Shown piece after piece: positions 11,315-24,191 of a stretch of DNA of 64,000 nt; positions within the stretch are counted from its first letter, which is position 1; the number at the start of each line of letters is the position of its first letter. Source of the stretch: Apricaphanius iberus (Eukaryota; Chordata; Actinopteri; Cyprinodontiformes; Aphaniidae); NCBI GenBank assembly GCA_028564705.1, contig JAPXFQ010002813.1:1488001-1552000 (forward strand). Reading direction: 5' to 3'. Both the position numbers and the translations under genes were made by a program. The notes under the pieces were generated by a model, which was given only the letters and a program-made list of their open reading frames with translations, had not been told where the DNA came from and made no database searches.

Positions 11315-13600
11315 ACAGACATTAATTAGAAAAAAGGTAAGTTAAAAGACAAACATTCCTCTATACATACATCACTTGCATTAGATAATTTGACATTTGA
11401 AATTGCTGACACTTAATGCCTTTTGTCATACCTGAATCATTCTGGATCGATGATTACAGACAGTCTCAACAGTGTGTCACACTGCTGAGCTGACTATTGG
11501 AATGTATTGCTGTTTGACATGGAAAAATCTACATGTGAATTAAAGGAAGCTTAAACTTGTATGACCTCAACATATCGCTATTACCTCTTATAAGAATGGA
11601 CGAGCAGATGAATAACATTATGTGTGTCTTTATAACTGTCAGTGTAAAAACGTTCTCTATGGTATGCCATCTGATCTTCCACACTCCAGTGGTACAGTGT
11701 TAAAAGTTTGTGAGGCGTTTTATTGTGGCCTGGTGCCACAAAGTCATGCTGAGTGCATCTGTCCCAGAGTTGATCAAAGGGAGTGACAGATAGAAAGAGG
11801 CATGTAGGCATCCCAGCCACTTATTTTCACAGACAATGGGAAGATATTTGAGAAATTCAACTTCATGAGCGATTTAATCGTCCCTCTAGGAAGTCCACCC
11901 CAGCCTGCTAAAAACTAACCAAAAGAAAATAAAGTGGTCTCGTGGTTGTCTCAGTAACAACTGTCCATGCTTTGTTTTCTTTCCAGACATTTTCCCCCCA
12001 AAATGATTTTACCCTGTTATAATGCACCCCTGGGTTGTGCTGTGGATTTGCTATGTTTGATGCTTTCACGTGTCCCCTGCCAAACGCTTCCTCTCCACTG
12101 AGCATACTAACGACCACCCCAGATGGAGTGCATCACTTCCTCTGAGTGCTGCCTGTGAATACTCATAGCAAGGAAGAAAGATGGGGAGACGGACAGAAGA
12201 CAGGCAAAAAGAGGGACAGAAGTGTATGCCAAGAGAAGGGAGATGAAGAATAGAGCCCTTAACAGTTTCAATTTTACAACACATCTTTGAAAGGTTTCCA
12301 GGCACATTGATATGCAGCAGGTGGCCTGGTGCAAAATAGCATTTCCAAAGAATTACACTGATATTCACACATGGCCTTCAAACACAGCATCTATCACTGG
12401 AACCACATCGAAACTGATAGTAGATGATGTGGGAGTTTGTATTTTCTCAGTGTGTCTGTTTGGGTCTTTCTTTGGCTATCCTGCTTGCCTTTATCAGAAA
12501 TGAAACACCCGCACTCAACACCGAAAGTTTAGGCAACGCTCAACACATTTCAGAACATAAAACAAATGTGATACAAATATCAGCTAGTTTAAGATAGTTT
12601 TGTTAGAGCAGAGTACCAGGATTCATTAATTACAATAATCCATGCAAGTCCTAAAGCAGCTAAACAGCCCCGGACACTACCACCAACCTGTTTGACTGAT
12701 GGAAAGATGTTCTTTTTTTAAAGTTGTTGTCTTTTTCTCTGAAACGGGATGTGTTACTTGGGTTGCTTTTGGTCAACAATGGCTTTGGCCTTGACGCTCT
12801 CGCATGGATTACATTTTTCCAGATTCCACAGTCTTTCTTCTATTCTTTAATTAAGTATCGTGCGCTGAGCTCAACTGAGGAAAGTGAGACCAGTAGTGTT
12901 TTAATTGTTGATCCAGGTTTTTATGACCTGATAATACCATCATGTGTTCTTGCTGTTTTGCTAGGTTATCCGAAATGTTGCCTTATTCCGACTGATTTAT
13001 AAACTTTGAAATGCATGTTTACACCTTAGTCCGACTGAAGTCGAGCCATAATGGCCTACTCTTTATCAAGCTAACACACCCAGATAAAGTGATTAGAAAG
13101 TGGAATTTCTCTCCATATACTGTATGGGTTAATACCAGCTAAATCTATCAGACTAGCTGCTGCCCCTTCAGGAGGTAACAAGGCAGTGGTAATGTGAATA
13201 ACAACACTAGTATGACAACAACACAGCAGCAATCAAACAGTCCAGTATTTACTAAATGTGTTTACTATCTGTTTTATGCTTTAGGCCAACTGGAAGACTG
13301 CCATCGTGAAAGGGTGTGTGGGGGCACCTACTGTCACAGAGTTGAATGCCCTTCGTTCAATAATTTGATTTATTGGATGAAATGTAAAGTGGGATAAAAG
13401 TTTTTATTCTGGTTAAAGTATTAGCAAGATTATTGTCAAAACTTCACTTTAGATGTGCATTTACGCATACTGACTGTATAATAGCTCTCACTCAGTGCAT
13501 TTTCATTCGGTAACAGAAAGCTGTATTACTGCCTTAGTCTGACAGAAATTGGACTTTTGAAATGCCTCGTATACAGACTAGTCAGGCTTAACTCAAACTA
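11315..13600. other. Mostly unrecognised; faint MITE fragments near 12960-13580
   Basis: No gene was found. Near 12960-13060 and 13450-13580 there are words such as CTTAGTCCGACTGAAG and CTTAGTCTGACAGAAAT. They echo the TIR element at 63394-63834 (CAGTCAGACTAAGG inverted) and suggest decayed copies of one DNA-transposon family. Confidence 0.35.
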
Positions 13601-13637
13601 GGGGTGTCACGATTCTCCAAATCCTTGATTCACAACT

Positions 13638-14578
13638 CAATTCTCAATTCAATTCAGTTTATTTATATAGCGCCGTTTCACAACAGATGTCATCTTACGG
13701 CACTTTACAAGAAGAGTTATTACAATACAATGTTTAATGTAGAAATTAGAGAACCACAGAAGATTGTGTCGTGTAATTCTCAGCAATCCCTCACACTGAG
13801 CAAGCACGAAGCGACAGTGGAAAGGAAAAACTCCCTTTTAACAGGAAGAAACCTCCGGCAGAACCAGGCAGAGCACAAGCGGTCATCTGCCGAGAACGTC
13901 TGTGGTTTGGAGAATACAGAACAGAGACACAGAACAGAGACACAGAAAGAGCAACAGAACTGATGCAGAAGTTTATTGCAGGACGTGGAGAACTTTCCGT
14001 CACTGCAATGCCATCTTAGTCAGGTTCGTCAAGCAGGGCGGGTCAGGAGCACCTACTGTAGGAAGAGACCAAGAGAAAACAGGTTAGCGCTTGAATTGAC
14101 AGCACATCATGCAGTTGGGGAGAAGTAGGAGAGAAAGTAGGAACAGACCCTAATAATGTCCTCCAACAGCCTAGCCTAAAGCAGCATAGCTACTAACATT
14201 AACCTGTCTCCTAGCTACTAGGAGACCTAGCTACTAACACTCTCTACTTGGCTTACATTAATCTATCTCTAAGTAGCTACTCTACCTCTTCATATCCCTT
14301 CCTAGTTTTTGACACTCTACCTGGCTACTAACATTAACCTATCTCTTCCTAGCTACCTGTCTAACCTTTCTCTCACTGCCTATTAACATATCTCTAACTG
14401 TAAGCTTTGTCAAAGAGGAAAGTTTTAAGCCTAGTTTTAAGGATATACAAATTGTCTGCTTCACGAACCAACCCTGGGAGCCTGTTCCATAGGAGGGGAG
14501 CCTGATAGCTGAAAGATCTGCCACCCATTCTACTTTTAGAAATCCTAGGAACTACCAGTAAATCTGCAGTCTGAGAGC
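13638..14578 (-). mobile_element. L2-clade LINE 3' end, 5'-truncated
   Basis: Read on the minus strand this is the end of the RT region plus the 3' UTR of the same subfamily as the copy at 34680-36538. It shares the segment encoding the end of ORF2, the TAGCTA-rich variable 3' UTR, the block with AGGAAGAAACCTCC, and a tail with GGCGCTATATAAATAAACTG and TTGAA repeats (here seen as CAATTCAATTCAG). Homology stops abruptly at about 14578, the usual 5' truncation of LINE insertions. No clean target-site duplication is visible. Confidence 0.8.
14207..14225. repeat. Small hairpin in the L2 3' UTR (copy 1)
   Basis: TCTCCTAG, loop CTA, CTAGGAGA. The same 8-bp stem recurs in the inverted LINE copy at 35960-35978 with a changed loop, so the stem is conserved between copies. 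Confidence 0.7.
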
Positions 14579-14589
14579 AGTCTCAAATG

Positions 14590-17440
14590 GTTTTCTTCCT
14601 TTTCTTACAGTACAGAACCCTATACCATTTTTAGACTAGTATCGTTAGGATATGTGTGTGCGTGTGTGTGTGTGTTTGTGTGTGCGCCTGGTTCACCTTT
14701 TTCTTCCATAGGTGCGTGTTCCTGGTGATCTTTCACAGCTGAGTTCCATCAGCTCATCTCAGGAGCGGAGTTTAAAGGAGAACGCCTACCTGGGACAGAC
14801 GCCAGATGGTCAACGTAGGTCAGAGTGGTAACAAGCCACGTTCTGCACTCATTACGATTTAACCAGACTTTCTAATGCTGCTTTTACATTATCTGCTTCA
14901 CCGCTGCCAACATTTGTTTATTATCAGTCTTACTCTCAAGTCTGCAAGAGTACCACCACACAAAGGGTGCATGTCGCCACCCAGTGTTGTGGAGTCAAAC
15001 GTGCTTAGTGATGGGTTTAGCAACCATTTCCAGACTGATAGACAACAGTGCCAAAAAAATGACAGTATAATCCCCATGCCAATTTCTTGACAGGAGAATC
15101 TTAAGTTGTCCTTGTCCGATATGAAAACGTGTTTGATGATATGAACCATTTAAGTGAGAAACAAAGCAAAAAGAGAAAAAAGAAATATGTGAGGGGGAAA
15201 AAAAAAACTTTTTCACAGCACTGTATGAGAACGGAGTTTTATTCTAACAGCACAGCAAATGTATTCACTGGAGCCTCTTTTAATACAAAAAACCCCATAA
15301 AACCTCTGACACCTTTTAACGCCTGTTTTTTGTCTGCAGTGGAAAATGGAGCATTAATTCTGTCAAGTATTTAAAGTCTGTCATCTGGGGGTTTCTCAGG
15401 TCCAACTCCATTTGGCAGGAATGCAAACTTTTTAGCCAACCAGACATGCTAATTTTTGGTCAGAGGGTTCCAAGAAAAGGATTTCAATGACTTTTTGAAT
15501 GGTATTATACTGTGGCTATACTTAGCAATGCAATGCTTGCTTGCTTACTTGCCTGAAGTCATGCTGCATTACAAACACAAATGTTTAGAACAGTATTTTT
15601 AATTTTCTTTGACGTGGAAAAAATGTAATGGAAACTTTTCCTTTCCAATAAATTTGATGCATCACTTACTGCTTAGTAGTTTTGCACTGAAGTTCAGCTA
15701 CTAATTTACTGAGTCTTTTTGGACTTTTTTCCACATTGAGTCTATTTGACTGCTCTGACAGTAGGCATCACACAAAACAGGACAAGAAATAAATGGTGGA
15801 TACAGCAGTAAAATGCGGAACCTATTGGGAAAGAACACAAGTTGTAAAAAAAGACTGGCTTTTATTTCTGCCATGCACATCCTGCATATTCTTTTACACA
15901 TGAATTTTCCAGATATTTATGCAGCTTTTGAATTTAGCAAAATTTTTATTTACGTTATTTTTAAAGAAAGAAACTAGAGACTAAACAGGCTCTATTAATC
16001 AATCATCATTCATAGTCAGTTGTTTAAGTCCTATTCCCCAAAATAGCCCTCAGTATTCATGACCTCTGTTGCTTTTCTTCTAGTAATAATGTTATTACAA
16101 CTGAAGAATTATGGTTTAAACTGGGTAACTTTAGCCCCCATTATAACCTGTCAGCCTGCATATGTAAAACCCACTTCTCCCACTCCAGTGTAGCAGACAA
16201 CTGAAAGCACAGGTTATGAACAATCCCTGAACCATAATCACCTTACTCCCACTGTTCATAGCTGTTCGCAGTGTACCAGACTCCCTCAGGAAACTCATGG
16301 GAGGGTGTCCTTGCTTTGGGCTTTCAGTCTTACTTGTTGAAGTCATTTTTGTATCAGAATTCAGCTGGATAGCTGGATTCAGCTCCTTTCTCAGGAACTA
16401 AATGAATTTTGTCACATAAGCAACTCCCACATCCTTAGTCTCCCCTTTATCTCCCATCTACATGTGTATCTTCTCCAATGTGGGAAAGCCCTTTACTGTA
16501 CCTCTCACTCCAAACTAATCTGTGTTCGTCTTTGGTTTTATCTGTGGGTTCTGTGAAGTAAATCAGGGTGTCTTTTAAATGGGTGCTACATCATTTCACA
16601 TTTGGATCAAAACATATTTGTGTGTGTGTGTTTTCTTCTAGTGGTTCTACCAGAAGGTCAGACGGATATGTGGTTTCATGTTTAGTTTGGATCCAGTCTG
16701 ACAGTGATTTGCTCAGCTTCTGCTATATCTCACATTGCTGTAATGAAATGAGATGTGAACCACAAGGTCACATTTTTACCCACTCTGTCTGTGCCTTGCC
16801 CTCTCTTGATACTGCACATTTTTGCCTGAGCATTTTTTTGTTGTTGTTAAATTTGCCTTTTTTTTCTTTTTTGACTCCCTCTCCATGTTTATATGTTTTT
16901 GCACTAATACTTGTATGTGGTTGACAGAGGCTGATGAGAAACCCGGTCTTTGGCAGTAGGAGTAATTGTAGTAAATGCTTTGTTTATACAAGTCTCTGAC
17001 TTTTGTTGCGTAAAGCATGCAGTAAAGCTCTTATAAAATATAGCGTACAAAAGTGCAGCTTTTTTTTAAAGATGCACCAAGAAATCATGTGTTTACTGTA
17101 TATGGCCAGCTTTCACTTTTATCACCCATGAATGACCATTTGGAAACTGAAAGATCAGAGCACATCATATCTAACCTGTCAGGTTGCAGAAGTAAACTCT
17201 TCAGAGTCGATATGTTGTTGGGTCATAGGTCACAGGGCATAACTTACTGTGAAATAGTTCAAACTATTTTAAATGGAGGTTGTGTTTTCCAGGACTTGTC
17301 CAGGGACAGCCACTGCTTGGTGGTGGAGTTCGTAGCACTGTTTTCCTTCCGCAAAAAGGTCATACCCATAGGTTCAAATTTGAATTCATTTAACATATAA
17401 AACTCTTTTACAGTATATGTTTAGGCACATCAACACAGAT
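14590..17440. other. Unrecognised noncoding DNA with a (GT)n tract
   Basis: An imperfect GT microsatellite lies at about 14651-14685. No gene or classifiable repeat was found in the rest. Frames of 115-118 codons at 16568-16924 and 17053-17400 show no domain and look like chance. Confidence 0.5.
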
Positions 17441-17460
17441 TTCACTCACTTAATTGTGCA

Positions 17461-17688
17461 GGCAACTGTGGCTCAGTGGTAGAGTAGTTGGCTTGCAATC
17501 GGAGGGTTCTAGGTTTGATTCCAGCTTCTTCCAGTCACATGTCGATGTGCCTCTGGGCAAGGCACTTAACCCCAAAAATTCTACATTGTCCTATGTTGGC
17601 GGTGTGTGAATGTGGCTTCAATGTAAAGCACTTTGGATGGTCAGTATGACTAGAAAAGCACTATATAAGTTCAGTCCTGTTACCATTT
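17461..17688 (+). mobile_element. tRNA-derived SINE, older copy
   Basis: The 5' head contains an A-box-like segment (TGGCTCAGTGGTAGAG) and a B-box-like segment (GGTTTGATTCC), the internal pol III promoter of a tRNA-derived SINE. The body and the tail (GCACTATATAAGTTCAGTCC) match the copy at 58939-59182. CpG sites seen in that copy (AAAGCGCTTT, AAGCGCTA) are CpA here, and about 16-20 bases are missing mid-body, so this copy looks older. A short TTAATT flanks both ends, too short to call a secure target duplication. Confidence 0.8.
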
Positions 17689-17689
17689 A

Positions 17690-18525
17690 ATTCAACCTCT
17701 GGGCTGTGGTTTTGGCTCTAATTAATTCCACAGCACTGATTGAGCAAAGTTAGATATGATAAAATGCACTTAGTTGCAACTTTAACCCTCCTTGGGTCTC
17801 TGCCGTACCTGAACCCCTCTAACCCCCTCCCACTTTAATTAGGTAACATTTAGAAGGCCAAAGCTTGGAACAACAGTTCAAAGTAAAGAGAAAGAGTTTA
17901 TAGTGAAGGTTAAAGTGAAGGAAAAAACATGCATTAGTTAAAGGTCCCCGTAGAGATAGATAACTGTGCGAAGCGGTTCGACTTCTGTGAAGACACACAT
18001 ACACAGAGGTACAGTAGTGACCAAGCTCCTACCATATAGGATAAATGTTTTAAGTCAAATAAGTCAAATTTTAAGTCAAATAAAAATTTTGTTTGTCCAC
18101 CACCTCTTGTATTTCCTGTGTAATCTTTGGCTACTGTTTAAATAGCAACCCAATATAAATGTAATTACAGCTCTAAATCCTTATTAAGTTTCATTCAATA
18201 CAATTCCTACTACTTTTAATATTTGGATTGTTTTATGACGGCAGGAATCTGCTTCAGTCTTACTCCTAAGGGAATACTGATTAAATCCATTAAGAGGTTA
18301 GAATACTACTATATGGTTAAAATATTGACCAAAAACAAAATTCATCTAATTCTCTAAGACTTGGTTTTGACCTCTGCTGTTGCTTCTGCTCCGTTCTTTT
18401 TTCTTACCCTGATTTAATCATTTTTTTATTTGCTCTCTGCAGACGTTTTACAACTAATTTCAATCTATCTCATTCATAGCCTTTATTAATTGTATGAAAG
18501 CAAATACATAATATAAAAATTCCCC
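17690..18525. other. Unrecognised noncoding DNA
   Basis: AT-rich sequence without an identifiable gene or repeat. A short direct duplication of TAAGTCAAAT words occurs near 18050-18080. Confidence 0.5.
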
Positions 18526-18529
18526 TCTC

Positions 18530-18880
18530 ACCCTCTGTGGGTGGTTTGTCATCGATTCCAAGCTCGGGTCCTCTACCAGAGGCCTGGGAGGCTTGAGGGT
18601 CCTGCGCATTATCTTTGCTATCCCAAGTACTGCACTTTTCTGGACTAAGATGTCTGAGTTTCTTCCAGGGATCTGCTGATGTCATTCCTACAGTTCAGGG
18701 TTCAGTGCCTCGAGAGCTCCGATTACCACAGGTCACTGCCACTGCTGTCAAAGCACAAGCTTTACGCACAAGCTACCAAAGCTATACTGTCCGGTCGCAA
18801 CAGGTGGCGGAGTACAGTCTGCACTCAGCTGGCATATGTTTCTGTGTGACAAAAGTGGCAAAGATCCCATAGGCCCATAT
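18530..18880 (-). pseudogene. Rex6/Dong-like (R4-clade) LINE C-terminal endonuclease remnant
   Basis: On the minus strand, shifted frames give pieces such as VLGIAKIMRRTLKPP and RPLVEDPSLE. They resemble the C-terminal end of the fish LINE protein that carries a restriction-enzyme-like endonuclease, where an AKILRRTLK-like motif follows. Upstream pieces (ISRSLEETQTS) appear in another frame, so frameshifts and stops have broken the coding sequence. Only about 110 codons of the family remain. No RT is seen next to it, so this is a short truncated relic. The clade is recalled from the motif and not searched. Confidence 0.6.
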
Positions 18881-18889
18881 GAAACAAAG

Positions 18890-20050
18890 TGGCACGCTCA
18901 TCTATAAATTTTCTGAGGATGAAGATGAAAACTAAACTCTGAGAATAAACACTTTATAATTATGTTTTTGAGACTGCTGCTTTTTTCTCTTAAAAACAAT
19001 GAAAAGAAAAAATACATTTTTTTTCTCAGAATAGTGGCTTAAAAAGTAAACTATTATTGTTGCTTTTAAATTCTCTGATTCAGAAGAGTAATTATTTAAA
19101 TCACTATTTATATCCAAAGATTTTACATTCATTTTGCTTTTGAAAGCCTTTTTGTGGTTCGTTATTTTACTATTCTTTTTAACCTCATATAATGCATCGT
19201 TAAATATGTAACAATTACAAGTCCTCCTTTTGGGAAATCAGAATATGGTCCTCCTAATATACACTCTGTGTTAAAGGTAACTTCCTTGACAACATTAATT
19301 TTTGCACTATTACGTTAATATGTGCACATAAACACATAAATGTGTTTCACATTTATCATTCTTAGATTTATTCAGCCCTAGTTGTTTTAAAGGGGTTGCC
19401 TTATAGTTCCAAGCGAGCCGCATCAACCCTACCCCACAGATAAAAACTTCCAACTAAAAGATTTTTCTGTTGTCCTGTTGGTCAAGGCCAAGAATCTGAT
19501 ACATACTGTCTTCCCTGCTGATTCTGAAAGTTTTTATTTAGACTCAGATCTACTGAAGTTTAAATTGAAACCATCTGTGTTTAATATAAATTATCTGTTG
19601 GATTTGGATAGTATCTAGTTTAAATGAATTACATTTTCATTTGTCATACTGGATCTTTATTCTATTCATCAAAAGTTGTTATGGCCCATGTCTTCTCCTC
19701 AGTTAATATTGAATACTGGAAAAAGTGGAGGAAAACAAGTAGAAGAATAATGTGCATGTACAAAAAATAATCAGTGCTTCTATTGTTAGTGGCCGAAATC
19801 CAGAGGAAGACTTTACTCCCTGTCTATTCATAAGTCAAAAAATCTCAATCTTGGTAATTCATGGACTTTTAGGTAGGCTGGTTGATCTGCCTCTATGGCC
19901 AATGCTTGATTTATCCAGTATGTTCTATAATAAATAAAAAAATAAAAGTGATTTATAATTCACCCTGAAATTTACAGAAAAGCTGATTATAAATGTTGAG
20001 CTTCTGTGATCCCTCCCACTAAACACAAGCAGCCAACAGGAGCAGGAATT
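18890..20050. other. Unrecognised AT-rich DNA
   Basis: No gene, RNA or repeat family was recognised. It borders the 3' end of the long LINE. Confidence 0.5.
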
Positions 20051-20254
20051 TCATACAAGCAAGCAAGTTTATTTATAGAGCACAATTCATACACAAGGCA
20101 ATTCAAAGTGCTTCACAGTTACATAAATTAAGAACACAAATAAACATAAAAACACCAACTTAGAAAAAAGATAAAAATAATTAATTACAATAAAAAGCAA
20201 GAGTGCAGATAAAATACTTTCAATTGTCATAAGCACGGGTAAAAAGAGCTGTTT

Positions 20255-21433
20255 TCAGCCCGGATTTTTTAACATTTTTAGAGTTGAGGCTTGTCTAACA
20301 TCCTCATGAAGACTGTTCCAGATTTTAGCTGCCTGAAACTGCCAGTGCAGAGACCGGAGCACTGGACTAATATGGTCGTATTTCCTGGTTCTTGTCAGGA
20401 CTCGAGCAGCAGTGTTCTGGATGTACTGCAGCTGTCTAAAACCTCGTTTAGAGAGGCCAGTGAGAAGGCAGTTACAGTAGTCTAACCTGCTGGAGACAAA
20501 TGCATGGATAAGTCTCTCTAAGTCTGGTTTCAACACTATTCATCTGATCTTAGCAACGTTTTTCAGATGGTGAAAAGCTGTTGATGTTATTGCTTTGATG
20601 TGGCTGTTTAAGGTAAGGCTGAGTACATGATTACCCCTAGATTTCTAACCTGATTTTTTGGTTGAAGAAATAGAGACTCAAGATGACTGATAACACTTTC
20701 TCTTTGTGTCCCATGGGCCAAAAATTATGATCTCAGTTTTGCCTGAATTTAACTGGAGAAAGTTGCTTTGTATCCAAACACTGATCTGTTCATTACAGTG
20801 ACAGAGTGTATCTATAGGCCCATGTTCACCTGCCATCACTGACACGTAGATCTGAGTGTCCTCTGCATAGTTATGGTAGGAAACATTATTGCTGTTAATT
20901 AGCTGACTCAATGGAAGCATCTACAAGTTGAAAAACAGTGGTTTCAAGATTGACCCCTGGGGGACTCCACAGGTCATGGGAATTTTGTCTAAGACACAGT
21001 TGCGAATTTGGACAAAGTACGTCCTGTCCTTGAGATAGGACTTGAAACAGTTTTGAGTAGTACCAGAGATTCCCACCCAGTTTTCTGACCTGTGAAGTAA
21101 GATCCCATGGTCCACTGTGTCAAAGGCAGCTCTCAGGTCCAGCAGAACTAAAACTGAGACTTTGCCTATGACAAGACTGCTTTTCTTTAGAAGAGGCTTA
21201 ATGACTGCAGTTTTTAAGGCATTTGGGAATATTCCAGTCTCAAGTGAAATGTTAACTAACAGACTAAGTTGTGGTAACAAGCTGCTCAGAACAGACTTTA
21301 GAAATCCAGTGGGTAATTCAACAAGGCAGCATGTACATGAACTCAGACCAGAGAAAACCTCTTCGATTGTTTTGTCACTGACAGGTGTAACATATGTCAG
21401 CTCAAGGTGTTTATCTGGAAACATGCTGAACAC
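20255..21433 (-). pseudogene. LINE ORF2, reverse transcriptase part
   Basis: Three consecutive frames carry the RT domain in order. First is LPTGFLKSVL and AVIKPLLKKSS, then motif A as VLVLLDLRAAFDTVDHGILL and motif B as CGVPQGSILKPLFFNL (20921-21433). Next is motif C as YAEDTQIY with NSGKTEI after it (20678-20920). Last are thumb/C-terminal motifs SRLDYCNCLLTGLS, QNTAARVLT and ISPVLRSLHW (20255-20536). Motif C in active enzymes is YADD; here the first Asp is Glu. In-frame breaks between the pieces also mark this as dead. Confidence 0.85.
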
Positions 21434-21454
21434 ATGCTATTTGTTTTGTGATAA

Positions 21455-22660
21455 TTATGGCATTTTTAATGCCTTGGACTTTGTCATTAAAAATATTGCA
21501 AATTCATTGCACTTAGATGTGGAAGTTAATTCTAAGGGCAATGAAACTTGATGATTAGTTAATCTGTTCACTGTGGCAAACAGAACAGGAGAATTGTGTT
21601 TGCAGTTTGCAATTATTTTAATGAAATACTTCTCCCTTGCTCCACATAAAATCTGGTAAAACACACAAAGCAGTTTTTTGTAAACCTCATAATGAACCTC
21701 AAGCTTTGACTTCGCTATTTCCGTTCGGCTTTCCGGTACTCCCTTTTTTGTGTCCTGACCGAACTTCATTTCTCCATTTTCAAATTTGATCAGTTCCGTA
21801 AACTTTGTCCTTGTTGTATCATTTATGTGTCTTCTCTGAATAACTCCAGGCCCAACTACTGGTTTGGGTACAACGGATAGGTAAAAGAAGACACAAAAAT
21901 GATCAGACAAAGCAACATCAACAACATTGACATTTGATATATTAACACCTTTTGTAATGACTATATCTAGAGTCTGGCCTTTGTTGTGAGTTGCATCACT
22001 CACGTGTTGAGTTAAACCAAACATTTCAAGGACAGCACTAAGTTCTTTGGCATGCCTATCATTGGTTACATCCACATGCACATTAAAATCACTTGAAATT
22101 ACTAAACAATCAAATTCAGTGCAAACAAATGTAAGCAATTCAGTAAAATCTTCAATAAAACAATTCTGTGGTGGTTTGTAAATTGTCATATAAAGTATGG
22201 AAGATTGTTTAATCTCCATTTTGAATGACACATACTCAAATGATGGAAAAAACCCAAATGACAGTTTGTAGGTCAATATATTGTCCCCGAAAATGGCACA
22301 AACACCCCCTCCCCTCTGGTTTTGGCGTGTTTCAGACACAACATTGAAGTGAGGTGGACTACATTCAATCAAAACTGCATTGCCAGTGTTTTTGTCGAGC
22401 CACGTTTCAGTTAAAAACATAAAATACAGATTATAAAAGGAAATTAAACTATTTACTAAAAATGACATGTTTTTTAATGATCTGACATTGAGAACAGCAT
22501 GTTTAGGATTTATTTGTGTTTGAGTAGATGGAATCTTTTTGCAAGGGATATGGATTAAATGTCTTTGATTATCTAATCTACGTGGTTTGACGGTACTTAT
22601 TTTGTTAGGAGAGCACACTCCCTGTCTGGACCACTGGTTGGTTTTGAGTTTGCTATGCAT
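21455..22660 (-). pseudogene. LINE ORF2, APE-type endonuclease part
   Basis: A 401-codon open stretch, the longest in the window, covering the AP-endonuclease-like domain that nicks target DNA for target-primed reverse transcription. Visible motifs are LNVRSLKN at the start of the domain, LTETWLD (catalytic Glu), SSDFNVHVD (Asp/Asn pair), and near the end VVDVALSDHFCVFF (the SDH motif). The order and spacing fit the L2 group. The frame then breaks and the RT part follows in shifted frames, so no complete ORF2 can be made. The open length suggests a fairly recent loss of function. Confidence 0.85.
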
Positions 22661-22687
22661 GGTAGCAATGCAGAGGCCCTTAACGTC

Positions 22688-24191
22688 CTAGACAGCAGCA
22701 GTAAAGCTGCTGGAGGTAACAGCTGTGAGCACCGGTGGTGGGGGCTGAGCTTGGGAGACCTTGGTTGGTGAAAAAGACGGAAGTGGGGCACGATACTTCT
22801 TTGGGGACAAGGGATTTGATTTTGACATGACTGGAGTGAGGGGAACCATTTTAATCCCATCTTGTACCAAGTTTTCTAAGTGGTTGGGAAATCACATAGG
22901 TGACTCCGGAGAAACAAAGGATCCTAAAAAGTCTCTGGAAGGTGTAGATGTAGCAGTTTGGTTCCAGGATGCAGGTGGTACTAAAGCTGAGTTTTTCCCC
23001 GTAGATTCAGATGCAGGTGGTACTGCTATTGTAACTGAATCATTTCCTGTTGATGCAGACGGTGCTGAGTTTTCCCCCAGTGATACAGGTGAGTTTTTCC
23101 CCTGTGATGCAGGAGCAGGTAATGCAGGTGCTGTTGCCGGGTCAATTACTGTTGGCGCAGATGTTGCAGCTGTAGATGCTGCTGTAGGGGCTGTAGATAC
23201 TGATGACACTGCTCCGACTGAATCTTTTGTCAGGGATGCAGGCCAAACCTTTGCTGGCGAGCCTGGAGCTCTTCTCTCGTTCCTCTCTGCTCTCGCTCTC
23301 TCTTGCAGTTTTGGCCTTCCCTGATTCCGTAGAATGTGGAGGAAGAGGGTTATCCGTCAGTCGTCTCACTCCACCTCTGCTCAAGTGTGGGCCGTTTGCT
23401 TTAAACAAATCATCACGTTGCCAGAACAGATTAAAGTTCTCAATAAATTACAGTCCTCTTGACTCACAGACCTTGGACAGCCATATATTTAACTGAAACA
23501 GCCGTGAGAATTTGTTTCGTTTTCCATCAATATTTGGGAGAGGCCCACTGATAAAAACTTGTATTGCCTCTTTGTCCAGACAATCAAGTCTCTCAAAAAG
23601 TTTATTAAAGTTGTCTTATAAGATTTCAGACTGTTTATTTCTTACGTCCACCGCACCAACATGTATTACCATTTGTTTGATCCCAGGGTTATTTGTAATT
23701 TCCTGGTTTAGAACCTCTGTGATGTCAGGAACTGTAGCGCTCGGAAAGCTCCTTGTGACAATTCTGTCCATGTTTATATTAGATATCGCTCCGTCTCCAA
23801 GCAAGACAATATCTTTGTCCTTGAAATTTTGCACAGAGTTTCTCTCCATTTTTGTCTGTGTATTTCTCTCTGGTTCACTCGGATCATTATTCTCAGCTTC
23901 TGAGAGAGTTAAATATCTGTTTGTTAACTTTATTCCATGTCCAGTTTTAACAGCATGTTGTTTTTGCTTTTCTCTAGCACCAAGTTGTCAGCTGAGTTAT
24001 GGGAAAGTTATCGTATCATTTAGCTTGAGGTTATCAGTTTTTCTAGAGTTCTTACCGGATTCCATAGGGAGCGTGTCATGAAGCCCTTTTTCCGTCTCCA
24101 AAGCATTGATTCTGTCCAGGAGTATGCGTCTTTCTAGTTTATGTATCCGACAGTTTTCACAAGGCGATGTTTGTGATACTCCCTCAGCCAT
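22688..24191 (-). pseudogene. LINE ORF1 remnant with SGNH/esterase-like domain
   Basis: The first frame (23997-24191) starts MAEGVSQTSPCENCRIHKLE and continues into a short coiled-coil-like stretch. A later frame (23616-23849) has the shape of an SGNH esterase N-terminal half: KDIVLLGDGAISNINMDRI, then KQMVIHVGAVDVRNKQSE. In active relatives block I carries GDS with the catalytic serine; here it is GDG. The HVGxND block reads HVGAVD. So the sequence shows loss of the serine. Downstream (22892-23209) is a Ser/Thr/Ala/Pro-rich linker in another frame. ORF1 proteins of the CR1/L2 group are known to carry such domains and are thought to bind RNA or lipids. Confidence 0.7.

Noticed and set aside
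17461..17540. tRNA gene-like A and B boxes
   Set aside because: They belong to the tRNA-derived head of a SINE. No complete cloverleaf or CCA-end context was found.
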